From Bacillus halotolerans (GTDB lineage Bacteria > Bacillota > Bacilli > Bacillales > Bacillaceae), in the NCBI RefSeq assembly GCF_001517105.1, contig NZ_LPVF01000011.1, forward strand, positions 124,001-188,000: DNA of 64,000 nucleotides, written 5' to 3'. Numbering within the stretch: the first letter of the stretch is position 1; each line of letters opens with the position of its first letter. Of the stretch, positions 26,366 to 35,500 are shown piece by piece. Position numbers and translations under genes: made by a program. The notes below the pieces were generated by a model. It made no database searches. It was not told where the DNA came from and saw only the letters and a list, made by a program, of their open reading frames with translations.

Positions 26366-27823
26366 ATGTTTCAATATGAAGAATTAAACAAACAATTTAT
26401 TGGCGGAAAATGGCAGGAGGGCAGCAGCCCAAATGTATTGGAAAACAAAAATCCTTATACTCATAAAACAATCACATCCTTTCAAAAAGCGACTGCTGAT
26501 GATGTAGATGAAGCGTACCGGGCAGCGGCTTTGGCAAAGAAAAAATGGGATGCGGTCAACCCATTCGAAAAAAGAGCAATCTTAGAAAAAGCCGTTACGT
26601 ATATTGAAGAGAATGAAGAAGCCATCATTTATTTGATTATGGAAGAGCTGGGCGGCACAAGGCTGAAAGCCGCTTTTGAAATCGGACTCGTGAAAAATAT
26701 CATGAAAGAAGCGGCGACGTTCCCTGTCCGCATGGAAGGGAAAATTCTTCCTTCTACAATAGACGGCAAGGAAAACAGATTATATCGCGTGTCGGCAGGT
26801 GTTGTCGGTGTCATCAGTCCTTTTAACTTCCCATTCTTTTTATCTATGAAATCAGTAGCGCCGGCACTCGGAGCAGGCAATGGCGTCGTGTTGAAGCCGC
26901 ACGAAGAAACACCGATTTGCGGCGGTACGCTGATTGCGAAGATTTTTGAAAGCGCGGGCGTTCCGAAAGGACTGCTGAATGTTGTTGTCACTGACATTGC
27001 AGAAATCGGTGACAGCTTTGTCGAACATCCGGTGCCGCGGATCATCTCATTTACAGGATCTACGAAAGTGGGGAGCTACATCGGCCAGCTCGCGATGAAG
27101 CACTTTAAAAAGCCGCTTCTTGAGCTTGGCGGAAACAGCGCCTTTATCGTGCTTGAAGATGCTGATATCGAATATGCAGTCAATGCGGCAGTGTTCAGCA
27201 GATTTACCCATCAAGGCCAGATTTGTATGTCAGCCAATCGCGTACTGGTTCACTCATCAATTTATGATCAATTCCTTGAGCTGTATCAGGCAAAAGTGGA
27301 ATCGCTGAAAGTTGGCGACCCGATGGACCCTGATACGATTATCGGGCCTTTAATCAACAGCAGGCAGACTGACGGGTTAATGAAATCTGTTGAGAAAGCG
27401 ATTGAAGAAGGGGCTGTTCCAGTGAAGCTTGGCGGATTTAACGGGACGATCGTGGAGCCGACCATCTTAAAAGACGTAAAACCGTTTATGAGCATTGCCA
27501 AGGAAGAGCTGTTCGGGCCAGTCGTCTCCTTCATGAAGTTTGATTCAGAAGACGAAGCGGTGGATATCGCGAATGATACCCCATTTGGCTTAAGCGGAGC
27601 CGTACATACCTCAAATCTTGAACGCGGCGTGGCTTTTGCGAAACGGATTGAAACGGGCATGATCCATGTTAATGACACGACGATTAATGATGAACCGAAT
27701 GTGGCCTTCGGCGGTGAAAAGCAATCTGGCCTCGGCCGATTAAATGGCGAATGGAGCCTTGAAGAATTTACGACGCTGAAATGGATTTCGGTTCAGCACG
27801 AAAAACGAAGCTTCCCTTACTAA
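26366..27823 (+). CDS. yfmT: YfmT, aldehyde dehydrogenase (vanillin/benzaldehyde type)
   Basis: 485 residues from ATG 26366, which has AAGGAG 9 bases upstream; an ATG three codons earlier abuts the ribosome site. Family motifs: LELGGNSAF with general-base Glu near residue 252, GQICMSANR with catalytic Cys near 287, and PFGLSGAVHTSN. B. subtilis YfmT has been described as a vanillin dehydrogenase, oxidising aromatic aldehydes with NAD(P)+. 18 bases ahead of yfmS, so an operon linking aldehyde oxidation with a chemoreceptor. Confidence 0.92.
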   Translation: MFQYEELNKQFIGGKWQEGSSPNVLENKNPYTHKTITSFQKATADDVDEAYRAAALAKKKWDAVNPFEKRAILEKAVTYIEENEEAIIYLIMEELGGTRLKAAFEIGLVKNIMKEAATFPVRMEGKILPSTIDGKENRLYRVSAGVVGVISPFNFPFFLSMKSVAPALGAGNGVVLKPHEETPICGGTLIAKIFESAGVPKGLLNVVVTDIAEIGDSFVEHPVPRIISFTGSTKVGSYIGQLAMKHFKKPLLELGGNSAFIVLEDADIEYAVNAAVFSRFTHQGQICMSANRVLVHSSIYDQFLELYQAKVESLKVGDPMDPDTIIGPLINSRQTDGLMKSVEKAIEEGAVPVKLGGFNGTIVEPTILKDVKPFMSIAKEELFGPVVSFMKFDSEDEAVDIANDTPFGLSGAVHTSNLERGVAFAKRIETGMIHVNDTTINDEPNVAFGGEKQSGLGRLNGEWSLEEFTTLKWISVQHEKRSFPY

Positions 27824-27841
27824 TAAAAGGAGTGATTGGAA

Positions 27842-28696
27842 TTGAGCATAAGAACGGAAAATGAAACAGCAGATCTTCTAGACGCATTTGTGAAAGTAGC
27901 CCCTTATTTAAACAGCCTGGTTCAGGATGATATTACAATCGGCATTTATGATACGGAGAAATTGCTGGTAAATATTCCGGCAAAAACCTTTTCCCTTAAC
28001 GTAAAAGCCGGAGATCCGCTGCAAGAAGGAGATATCATCACAGACGCGATTCGCAGCAATCAGAAAAAAACGAGCATGGTGCCGAAGGAGTTGTTCGGCT
28101 TTCCATTAATCGCACGCGCCATCCCGCTTCATGACCAGAACGGAAGAGTGATTGGGGGAGTGGGCCTCGGCACGAGTCTTGAGGAGTCCTCTAAGCTTCA
28201 TGATGTAGCGGAAAGCTTATCGGCAGTTGTTGAACAAACGGCTGCGGCCATTTCCGATATTTCTGAATCAATTAACGGTTTCTCATCGCAAATGTCGGGC
28301 ATTTCCTCACAAGCGAAAAAGGTAAGCGAAAGCGCGGGAGAAATCGCTGATATTTCAGTAACCGTGAAAGGCATTTCTGATCAGAGCAATCTGCTCGGTT
28401 TAAATGCTGCGATTGAAGCCGCACGGGCAGGGGAGTCCGGAAAAGGATTTTCTGTCGTAGCGGATGAAATCAGAAAGCTTGCGACGCATTCGAAAGAAAA
28501 TGTCGGCCAGATCGATCAGATCACGAAAAAAATCCACAGCCTGTTAAAAGGGCTAGAAGAATCGATTGAATCGATTAATCAGCATACTGACGGACAAGCT
28601 GCTGCTGTTGAACAGATTTCCGCCACGATGCAGGAGATCTCAGGCAGTGCGCAGCATCTCGCTAAAATGGCAGAGAAAGCGCTTGAAGAAGAGTAA
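27842..28696 (+). CDS. yfmS: YfmS, soluble methyl-accepting chemotaxis protein
   Basis: 284 residues from TTG 27842 (AAAGGAG 10 bases upstream; TTG 27836 is too close). There is no membrane segment. Residues 1-115 form a small sensory domain ([20 protein letters not shown], then [13 protein letters not shown]); residues 120-284 are a shortened MCP signalling coiled coil with the hairpin tip [20 protein letters not shown] that binds CheA/CheW. Signal unknown; pairing with yfmT hints at an aromatic or metabolic cue. Confidence 0.9.
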   Translation: MSIRTENETADLLDAFVKVAPYLNSLVQDDITIGIYDTEKLLVNIPAKTFSLNVKAGDPLQEGDIITDAIRSNQKKTSMVPKELFGFPLIARAIPLHDQNGRVIGGVGLGTSLEESSKLHDVAESLSAVVEQTAAAISDISESINGFSSQMSGISSQAKKVSESAGEIADISVTVKGISDQSNLLGLNAAIEAARAGESGKGFSVVADEIRKLATHSKENVGQIDQITKKIHSLLKGLEESIESINQHTDGQAAAVEQISATMQEISGSAQHLAKMAEKALEEE

Positions 28697-28697
28697 G

Positions 28698-28728
28698 AGA
28701 CTGGGGACAGAGTCCCCGGTCTTTTTTT
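28698..28728 (+). terminator. yfmS terminator
   Basis: AGACTGGGGAC/GTCCCCGGTCT stem with T7. Confidence 0.85.
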
Positions 28729-28830
28729 CTGTCCGGTATTTCCATGAAATTTGTCTGCTCTTTTACTAGTTTTATTCCAGCGGCTGATTTAAAATGTACA
28801 CATGAACTTACGTGAGGATTGATAGGAACC

Positions 28831-30720
28831 ATGAGCATACTAAAAGCGGAGAGCCTTTACAAAACATACGGAGATAAGACGTTATTTGACCATATCTCCT
28901 TTCATATTGAAGAGAATGAGAGAATCGGATTAATCGGGCCGAACGGCACCGGAAAATCAACGCTGCTGAAAGTGATTGCCGGCTTGGAATCTGTTGAAGA
29001 AGGAGACATCGCCAAATCCGGCAGTGTGCATGTTGAATTTCTTCATCAGGACCCGCAGCTGCCTGCCGGACAAACTGTACTGGAGCATATTTATTCCGGT
29101 GAATCGGCTGTCATGAGAACGCTCCGTGAATATGAAAAGGCGCTCTATGAACTGGGAGAAGACCCGGAAGATGAAAAACGCCAGAAACACCTGCTGGCTG
29201 CGCAGGCGAAAATGGATGCAAACAATGCGTGGGATGCGAATACCTTGGCGAAAACGGTGTTATCGAAGCTGGGAGTAACTGACGTGACAAAGCCTGTCAA
29301 CGAGCTCTCAGGCGGACAGAAAAAACGGGTGGCGATTGCGAAAAACTTAATCCAGCCCGCCGACCTCCTGATCTTAGACGAGCCGACGAACCATTTGGAT
29401 AATGAAACGATTGAATGGCTTGAAGGGTATTTGGCGCAATATCCAGGCGCCGTCATGCTGGTGACGCACGACAGGTACTTCTTAAACCGCGTGACAAACC
29501 GCATTTATGAGCTTGAACGGGGCAGTCTCTATACCTACAAAGGCAACTATGAAGTCTTTTTGGAAAAGCGCGCGGAACGGGAAGCGCAGGCCGAGCAAAA
29601 AGAAACGAAGCGGCAAAATCTGCTGCGCCGTGAACTGGCCTGGCTCAGACGCGGAGCGAAAGCACGCTCCACAAAACAAAAGGCGAGAATCGGCAGGGTA
29701 GAATCGCTTAAGGAGCAGAAAGGCCCTCAGTCAGCCGGCTCGCTCGACTTTGCGATCGGCTCCCACCGTCTTGGAAAGCAAGTAATCGAAGCGGAGAACG
29801 TGATGATCGCTTATGGAGGAAACGTGCTTGTCGATCGATTCAATGAACTGGTTATACCTGGTGAACGAATCGGGATCATCGGGCCGAACGGCATTGGAAA
29901 AACAACACTGTTAAACAGCCTTGCCGGACGAATCACTCCTGACGGCGGGCATATTACGATCGGCCAAACAGTAAGAATCGGCTACTATACCCAGGATCAC
30001 AGTGAAATGAACGGTGAGCTGAAGGTGATTGAATACATTAAGGAAACAGCGGAAGTCGTGAAAACAGAGGACGGCGATATCGTCACCGCTGAACAAATGC
30101 TTGAGCGCTTCCTCTTCCCGCGCTCCATGCAGCAAACCTATATCCGCAAGCTGTCCGGCGGAGAAAAGCGGCGCTTATACTTGCTTCAGGTTTTGATGCA
30201 GGAGCCGAATGTGCTGTTTCTCGATGAGCCGACGAACGACTTGGATACAGAAACGTTAAGCGTGCTTGAGGATTATATTGAACAGTTCCCCGGCGTTGTC
30301 ATCACCGTATCCCATGACCGCTACTTCCTTGACCGCGTCGTAGACCGTTTGATTGTATTTGAAGGGAATGGCGTGATTTCACGGTTCCAGGGCTCCTACA
30401 GCGACTATATGGAGCAGGCCGAAGCGAAAAAAACGGCTGAAAAACCCGCAGCTGAAATCAAACCGGCTGAAGCGGAACCGAAGAAAAAACGGAAAAAGCT
30501 TTCTTACAAAGATCAGCTTGAATGGGACGGCATTGAAGATAAAATTGCCGAGCTTGAAGAAAAGCATGAACAGCTTGAAGCGGATATCGCCGCGGCGGGC
30601 AGTGATTTCGGGAAAATTCAAGAGCTGATGGCCGAGCAGGCAAAAACAGCGGAAGAGCTTGAGACAGCGATGGATCGCTGGACGGAATTGTCCCTCATGA
30701 TAGAAGAGCTGGAAAGCTAG
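28831..30720 (+). CDS. yfmR: YfmR, ABC-F translation factor
   Basis: 629 residues from ATG 28831. Two ABC ATPase cassettes in one chain (Walker A GPNGTGKST near residue 36 and GPNGIGKTT near 353; signatures LSGGQKKR and LSGGEKRR), an inter-domain linker rich in Lys/Arg (RREAQAEQKETKRQNLLRRE region), and a C-terminal coiled coil after residue 535 (KKKRKKLSYKDQLEWDGIED). This is the Uup-like ABC-F class, soluble and ribosome-binding. YfmR relieves ribosomes stalled at proline-rich stretches and becomes essential without EF-P in B. subtilis. Single gene with its own terminator. Confidence 0.95.
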   Translation: MSILKAESLYKTYGDKTLFDHISFHIEENERIGLIGPNGTGKSTLLKVIAGLESVEEGDIAKSGSVHVEFLHQDPQLPAGQTVLEHIYSGESAVMRTLREYEKALYELGEDPEDEKRQKHLLAAQAKMDANNAWDANTLAKTVLSKLGVTDVTKPVNELSGGQKKRVAIAKNLIQPADLLILDEPTNHLDNETIEWLEGYLAQYPGAVMLVTHDRYFLNRVTNRIYELERGSLYTYKGNYEVFLEKRAEREAQAEQKETKRQNLLRRELAWLRRGAKARSTKQKARIGRVESLKEQKGPQSAGSLDFAIGSHRLGKQVIEAENVMIAYGGNVLVDRFNELVIPGERIGIIGPNGIGKTTLLNSLAGRITPDGGHITIGQTVRIGYYTQDHSEMNGELKVIEYIKETAEVVKTEDGDIVTAEQMLERFLFPRSMQQTYIRKLSGGEKRRLYLLQVLMQEPNVLFLDEPTNDLDTETLSVLEDYIEQFPGVVITVSHDRYFLDRVVDRLIVFEGNGVISRFQGSYSDYMEQAEAKKTAEKPAAEIKPAEAEPKKKRKKLSYKDQLEWDGIEDKIAELEEKHEQLEADIAAAGSDFGKIQELMAEQAKTAEELETAMDRWTELSLMIEELES

Positions 30721-30750
30721 AAAAGTGCGGCCGCAGCAGGCCGCACTTTT
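30721..30750 (+). terminator. yfmR terminator
   Basis: AAAAGTGCGGCC/GGCCGCACTTTT near-perfect stem right at the stop codon. Confidence 0.85.
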
Positions 30751-30840
30751 CACATAATGTACAAAAACGAAACGGCCAGCTTATGATAGGATGGAATTGT
30801 GTGTCAGCGGCACACGGAAAACTAACGGAGATGATGAAGT

Positions 30841-31287
30841 ATGACATGGGCTATCGTGATGTTAATCCTCATGAGTCTGGTGAAAATCGTATTAACCTGC
30901 CTGCCAACAGGCGTCATAGAATGGCTGCTCAGCAAATTTGAGGTGCACGCCAAGCTGAACGACGAAGATGCTGTTCTCTCTCTAGATGGAAAACGGCTCG
31001 AGGGTGAAGAGAAAAGGCACATGATCGATCAATTTAACGAAGCTGTCTTTCTGGAGAAATATTATATTTACCCAGGCGACGAAGAGCGTTATTTATACCC
31101 CGAAAACGGCGGAACACCGCTCGTGATAGATACGAAAAAAGGCAAAAAAGATGTAAAGCTGTTTGTGTACAGCTACGATGACCATATCGATGTCGTGAAA
31201 CAGTACAAGAAGAAGGTTATCGCGTATCGACTGCTTTCTGAAAGTATGCAAAAGCAGTCTTTGTCAGTGACAGGGAGCTTAGCTTAA
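30841..31287 (+). CDS. yfmQ: YfmQ, membrane-anchored protein of unknown function
   Basis: 148 residues: one N-terminal hydrophobic segment (WAIVMLILMSLVKIVLTCL) then a soluble domain (KRLEGEEKRHMIDQFNEAVFLEKYY, YPENGGTPLVIDTKKGKKDVKLFVY). I see no enzyme motif; the second half resembles YfmQ-family proteins found only in bacilli. ATG 30841 follows CGGAGATGATG. Monocistronic. Confidence 0.8.
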   Translation: MTWAIVMLILMSLVKIVLTCLPTGVIEWLLSKFEVHAKLNDEDAVLSLDGKRLEGEEKRHMIDQFNEAVFLEKYYIYPGDEERYLYPENGGTPLVIDTKKGKKDVKLFVYSYDDHIDVVKQYKKKVIAYRLLSESMQKQSLSVTGSLA

Positions 31288-31345
31288 AATAGGATAATGA
31301 AAGACGGGTGCTTTATGTACTCGTCTTTTTTATTACATTTCAAAA

Positions 31346-31363
31346 CTTAACGTTTACGTTAAG
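31346..31363. promoter_or_regulatory. YfmP operator with promoter
   Basis: CTTAACGTTTACGTTAAG is an 8-2-8 perfect inverted repeat. It overlaps a possible -35 (TTTACG 31353-31358) placed 17 bases before a -10 TATAAT at 31376-31381. A dyad here would let the MerR-type YfmP regulate its own yfmP-yfmO operon. Confidence 0.65.
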
Positions 31364-31411
31364 GTGCTAAAGGTGTATAATAATAACAGAAAAGGCGAAG
31401 GGGGATTTACC

Positions 31412-31834
31412 ATGGAATGGATGAAGATTGATCAAGTTGCCAAAAGAAGCGGGCTGACAAAGCGGACCATTCGGTTTTATGAAGAAATCGGCTTGATTCC
31501 AGCGCCGAAACGGACGGAAGGCGGCGTTAGACTTTATTCAGAGGATGATATGGAAGAGCTTGAGAAAGTGATCAGCACAAAGGAAGTGCTTGGCTTTTCC
31601 CTTCAGGAGCTTCAGCATTTCATGGAAACCAGCCGCCAGCTTGAGTTAAACAAAGAGGGGTATTTGTTGTCACTGGATCCAAAGGAACGGAAAGAGAAGC
31701 TGGAGGAAATTCAGGAAACGCTGAATCACCAGCTGGATTTGATTGATGAAAAAATCCGCACATTCCAAAGCTTTAAGGAACGTCTGCACGGGATGAAAGA
31801 CAAAGCGGAGCATGCCATTCAATCAATCGAATAA
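31412..31834 (+). CDS. yfmP: YfmP, MerR-family regulator
   Basis: 140 residues from ATG 31412; AAGGGGG precedes it, and the frame open further upstream covers the promoter and has no ribosome site. N-terminal winged helix (MKIDQVAKRSGLTKRTIRFYEEIGLIPAP), then a coiled-coil dimer helix. No conserved Cys pair at the C-terminus, so it is not a metal sensor of the CueR type. In B. subtilis YfmP represses yfmPO, and its loss alters copper induction of copZA through the YfmO pump. Confidence 0.92.
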   Translation: MEWMKIDQVAKRSGLTKRTIRFYEEIGLIPAPKRTEGGVRLYSEDDMEELEKVISTKEVLGFSLQELQHFMETSRQLELNKEGYLLSLDPKERKEKLEEIQETLNHQLDLIDEKIRTFQSFKERLHGMKDKAEHAIQSIE

Positions 31835-31899
31835 AACGTTTGCTAAACGCTATTTTTGTAGCGTTTCTTTTAATGGGATAAAGATGGAGGTCAGATCAA

Positions 31900-33090
31900 A
31901 TGGATAATTCAAAACAAGTGAATCAGAAGACAGGTTTGCTGAATCAGCCGAAAGCTGTATGGGCTGTCGCGTTTGCCTGTGTGATTTCCTTTATGGGAAT
32001 CGGGCTGGTCGATCCTATTCTTCCGGCGATTGCCGCACAATTACATGCTTCACCTAGTGAAGTATCACTCTTATTTACAAGTTATTTGCTCGTTACCGGA
32101 TTTATGATGTTTTTCTCAGGAGCCATTTCCAGCAGGATCGGCGCAAAATGGACGTTAATTCTCGGACTTATTTTTATTATTGTCTTTGCAGCGCTTGGCG
32201 GAAGTTCAAGCTCAATTGCTCAGCTTGTCGGCTATCGCGGCGGCTGGGGATTAGGTAACGCCTTGTTTATTTCAACAGCGCTTGCGGTAATCGTCGGCGT
32301 GTCTGTCGGCGGCAGCGCTCAAGCGATTATTTTGTATGAGGCGGCGCTCGGACTCGGGATTTCCGTCGGACCGCTTGCAGGAGGAGAGCTTGGAAGCATC
32401 TCATGGCGTGCGCCGTTCTTCGGGGTATCTGTCCTGATGTTTATTGCGTTAATCGCCATTTCCTTGATGCTGCCGAAATTGCCTAAACCGGCGAAGCGCG
32501 TTGGGGTATTTGACGCTATGAAGGCACTCAAATATAAAGGCCTTTTGACAATGGCGGTATCGGCTTTCTTATACAACTTTGGATTTTTTATTTTGCTCGC
32601 TTATTCTCCGTTCGTTCTGGATTTAGATGAACACGGCCTTGGATATGTTTTCTTTGGCTGGGGACTACTGCTGGCGATTACGTCAGTCTTTACGGCGCCG
32701 ATCGTGCACAAAGCGCTGGGCACAGTGCGTTCCTTGGTTGTTCTCTTTATCGCCTTTGCGGTCATTCTGATCATTATGGGCATCTGGACAGAGCATCAGG
32801 CGTTGATTATTACATGTATCGTTGTGGCCGGTGCTGTCCTTGGTATGGTCAACACGATCATGACAACAGCTGTCATGGGCTCTGCGCCTGTTGAACGTTC
32901 AATCGCTTCTTCAGCCTACAGCTCAGTCCGCTTCATCGGCGGCGCGCTCGCTCCGTGGATTGCGGGAATGCTGTCAGAACAATTCACCGCAAGCACACCA
33001 TATACAGTAGGCGGAATCGTCGTTTTTGTCGGCATGCTTGTCCTACTCATGGGACGTAAACATCTTGCCGGAATTAAGGCGGGACATTAA
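31900..33090 (+). CDS. yfmO: YfmO, MFS multidrug efflux transporter
   Basis: 396 residues with 12 hydrophobic segments. AVAFACVISFMGIGLVDPILPAIA is TM1 with the D/P motif of DHA1 drug pumps; LGISVGPLAGGELG is the antiporter motif C in TM5. Located 65 bases after yfmP and controlled by it. Overproduction in yfmP mutants changes copper responses, so it may export copper or a chelator; substrate not proven. Confidence 0.9.
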   Translation: MDNSKQVNQKTGLLNQPKAVWAVAFACVISFMGIGLVDPILPAIAAQLHASPSEVSLLFTSYLLVTGFMMFFSGAISSRIGAKWTLILGLIFIIVFAALGGSSSSIAQLVGYRGGWGLGNALFISTALAVIVGVSVGGSAQAIILYEAALGLGISVGPLAGGELGSISWRAPFFGVSVLMFIALIAISLMLPKLPKPAKRVGVFDAMKALKYKGLLTMAVSAFLYNFGFFILLAYSPFVLDLDEHGLGYVFFGWGLLLAITSVFTAPIVHKALGTVRSLVVLFIAFAVILIIMGIWTEHQALIITCIVVAGAVLGMVNTIMTTAVMGSAPVERSIASSAYSSVRFIGGALAPWIAGMLSEQFTASTPYTVGGIVVFVGMLVLLMGRKHLAGIKAGH

Positions 33091-33096
33091 TAACGA

Positions 33097-33127
33097 AAGA
33101 CACTGCTAAGGTGCAGTGTCTTTTTTT
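33097..33127 (+). terminator. yfmO terminator
   Basis: AGACACTGC/GCAGTGTCT stem followed by T7. Confidence 0.85.
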
Positions 33128-33294
33128 ATTTGCTTAATCTTCCCCTCATAATAGTATGATCGTATTTCCCGTCAGATAGCCATTTATCATATTTTTAACC
33201 CCTTCTATTATGAAGTGAAATGGCATGCAAGGATATGTTTTGCAATCGGTTATACTCTAATCATAATGGAATCGACGCGAGAAAGGACATCCTG

Positions 33295-33855
33295 ATGACA
33301 CAATTTTACTATTTAGCTGCTAAAACGCCTTTAGAAACCGGTTTTTTCAGTCAGCCCTCCGGCTACTCCCGGAAAGGGCATCCGCTCCGGTCAGGTATTG
33401 ACGCGGCGGGCATTGATCTTGAGGAAGCTGAGAATGTGTCTATGCATTTACGGTTGCCTTATCAAATAATAGTTCATGCTGAAGAGGGATCATTTGCCAT
33501 GCATAAGGCAAAGCCTGACGCATATGACCTGAAGTGTTTACACATGCTTTATCAATACATACACAGCGTTATGAAAAACAGCTTTTCGGTTGAATGGTTC
33601 ACCGCATGGGCTGATGAGGAAGACCTTGAACTGTCTGCCAAAAGAGAGCTGACACTTGATGAATTCACCTCGCCATTGCAGCTCATTTTAAAAGACAGAG
33701 AGCTTTTGAGAATCGTTCAGAAAAAATGTTACGAAAAAACCCGCCCTTCACCAGGCGGGTTTTTTCGTAACATTAAAGCACTTTCGTCGTCCAAGACTCG
33801 CAGTTCCATGTTTCTGTCGCGATGTCCATATAGAAATCAGGCTCGTGAGAAATAA
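33295..33855 (+). CDS. yfmN: YfmN-like protein, frame runs through its terminator
   Basis: Named by position between yfmO and yfmM; the protein family is not known to me. ATG 33295 has GAAAGGACAT upstream. The first 150 residues look like a normal soluble protein (TQFYYLAAKTPLETGFFSQP, LKCLHMLYQYIHSVMKNSF). After ELLRIVQKKCYEKT the frame passes into the terminator hairpin (TRPSPGGFFRN) and 83 bases of antisense yfmM before stopping at 33855. The natural stop has probably been lost by a small indel or 3' truncation, so the last 35-40 residues are likely not ancestral. Confidence 0.6.
   Translation: MTQFYYLAAKTPLETGFFSQPSGYSRKGHPLRSGIDAAGIDLEEAENVSMHLRLPYQIIVHAEEGSFAMHKAKPDAYDLKCLHMLYQYIHSVMKNSFSVEWFTAWADEEDLELSAKRELTLDEFTSPLQLILKDRELLRIVQKKCYEKTRPSPGGFFRNIKALSSSKTRSSMFLSRCPYRNQAREK
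33728..33771. terminator. Bidirectional terminator yfmN/yfmM
   Basis: Perfect 18-bp inverted repeat with an 8-base loop; the stem includes GTTACG, A6, CCCGCC and the complement, so it works both ways. The yfmM stop codon lies 2 bases to the right. Confidence 0.9.
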
Positions 33856-35329
33856 GAAGAATGGAGCCTTTGTATTCTTTGAGGGCGCGCTTGAGCTCTT
33901 CCTTGGCGTCGACATCCAAGTGGTTTGTCGGCTCATCGAGCACCAGCAGGTTGGTTTCCGAATTGATCAGCTTGCATAATCTGACCTTCGCTTTTTCGCC
34001 TCCGCTTAATACGGAGACGCGGCTTTCGATATGTTTTGTCGTCAGTCCGCATTTTGCCAGAGCGGCGCGGATTTCATACTGTGTATATGAAGGGAATTCG
34101 CTCCAAACTTCCTCAATACACGTATTGTTGTTTGTTTCCTTGACCTCTTGCTCGAAATAGCCGGTAAAGAGGTGCTCGCCTCGTTCAACAGAGCCTTCGA
34201 GCGGCTGGATTTCGCCAAGCAGGCTTTTCAGCAATGTCGTTTTCCCAATCCCGTTTGCGCCGTAAAGGGCGATTTTTTGCCCGCGCTCCATGCGGAGGTT
34301 CAGCGGACGTGAGAGCGGGGAATCGTAACCGATCACGAGATCCTTCGTTTCGAAAACCAGCTTTCCTGATGTTCGGGCCGGCTTGAAGTGGAATTCAGGC
34401 TTCGGTTTTTCCGCCGCCAGCTCGATCATATCCATCTTGTCGAGTTTCTTTTGGCGGGACATCGCCATGTTTCGCGTGCTGACGCGGGCTTTGTTGCGGG
34501 CAACGAAATCCTTCAGCTCCGCGACTTCCTGCTGCTGTTTTTTGTAGGCCGCTTCAAGCTGCTGTTTCTTCACCTCGTAGACTTCCATAAACTGATGGTA
34601 GTCGCCGACATAGCGTGTCAGCTCCTGATTTTCTACATGATAAATCAGATTGATGACACTGTTTAAGAACGGAATGTCATGGGAAATCAAGATGAACGCA
34701 TTCTCATACTCCTGCAGGTAGCGTTTCAGCCATTCGATATGCTGCTCATCAAGGTAGTTGGTCGGCTCATCGAGAAGCAGGATTTCCGGTTTTTCCAGAA
34801 GCAGCTTGGCGAGAAGCACTTTTGTGCGCTGACCCCCGCTCAAATCAGTAACGTCACGGTCAAGTCCGATATCACTCAAGCCGAGTCCGCGTGCAATTTC
34901 TTCCACTTTAGAATCAATCACATAAAAATCATTGTTCGTCAGCGCGTCTTGAATCACACCGACGTCTTCAAGAAGCTTTTCAAGCTCGTCAGGATCTGCT
35001 TCGCCCATTTTGTTATAAATCTCATTCATTTCTTCTTCCATTGCAAATAAATAATGGAAAGCGTCTTTCAGCACATCACGGATGGATTTTCCTTTTTCAA
35101 GCACGGTATGCTGATCCAGATAGCCGACACGGACGTTTTTTGACCATTCGACTTTTCCCTCATCAGGCTCAAGCTTTCCGGTAATAATATTCATGAAGGT
35201 CGATTTTCCTTCACCGTTCGCGCCGATCAGACCGACGTGCTCGCCTTTTAATAGACGGAAAGATACATTATTAAAAATGGCCCGGTCACCAAAGCCGTGG
35301 CTTAAGTCCTTTACAGATAAAATACTCAT
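33773..35329 (-). CDS. yfmM: YfmM, ABC-F ribosome-associated ATPase
   Basis: 518 residues from ATG 35329 (AGAGGTGTAAAC upstream). Two ABC cassettes: Walker A GANGEGKST near residue 36 and GANGIGKTT near 350; signatures DLSGGQRTKV and VLSGGEKAKV; a long Lys/Gln-rich linker (EVKKQQLEAAYKKQQQEVAEL). The short C-terminus without coiled coil and the overall length are like YbiT-type ABC-F proteins. No membrane partner, so a translation factor rather than a transporter. Second ABC-F gene in the window, on the opposite strand from yfmR. Confidence 0.93.
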   Translation of the reverse strand: MSILSVKDLSHGFGDRAIFNNVSFRLLKGEHVGLIGANGEGKSTFMNIITGKLEPDEGKVEWSKNVRVGYLDQHTVLEKGKSIRDVLKDAFHYLFAMEEEMNEIYNKMGEADPDELEKLLEDVGVIQDALTNNDFYVIDSKVEEIARGLGLSDIGLDRDVTDLSGGQRTKVLLAKLLLEKPEILLLDEPTNYLDEQHIEWLKRYLQEYENAFILISHDIPFLNSVINLIYHVENQELTRYVGDYHQFMEVYEVKKQQLEAAYKKQQQEVAELKDFVARNKARVSTRNMAMSRQKKLDKMDMIELAAEKPKPEFHFKPARTSGKLVFETKDLVIGYDSPLSRPLNLRMERGQKIALYGANGIGKTTLLKSLLGEIQPLEGSVERGEHLFTGYFEQEVKETNNNTCIEEVWSEFPSYTQYEIRAALAKCGLTTKHIESRVSVLSGGEKAKVRLCKLINSETNLLVLDEPTNHLDVDAKEELKRALKEYKGSILLISHEPDFYMDIATETWNCESWTTKVL

Positions 35330-35500
35330 GTTTACACCTCTATCGTTTATCGAACACGCTGTATGGCGTGTATTTCTCACCTTTTGATTATAAAGGAGGA
35401 AGACGATTGTTGAAAGGCATAGGAAAGAAAAAGAAAAATTGCGTTCTGCGCGCTGTTTTGAGATACTATGGAATAGATTTTAGGAATCGAGGAGAACAAA

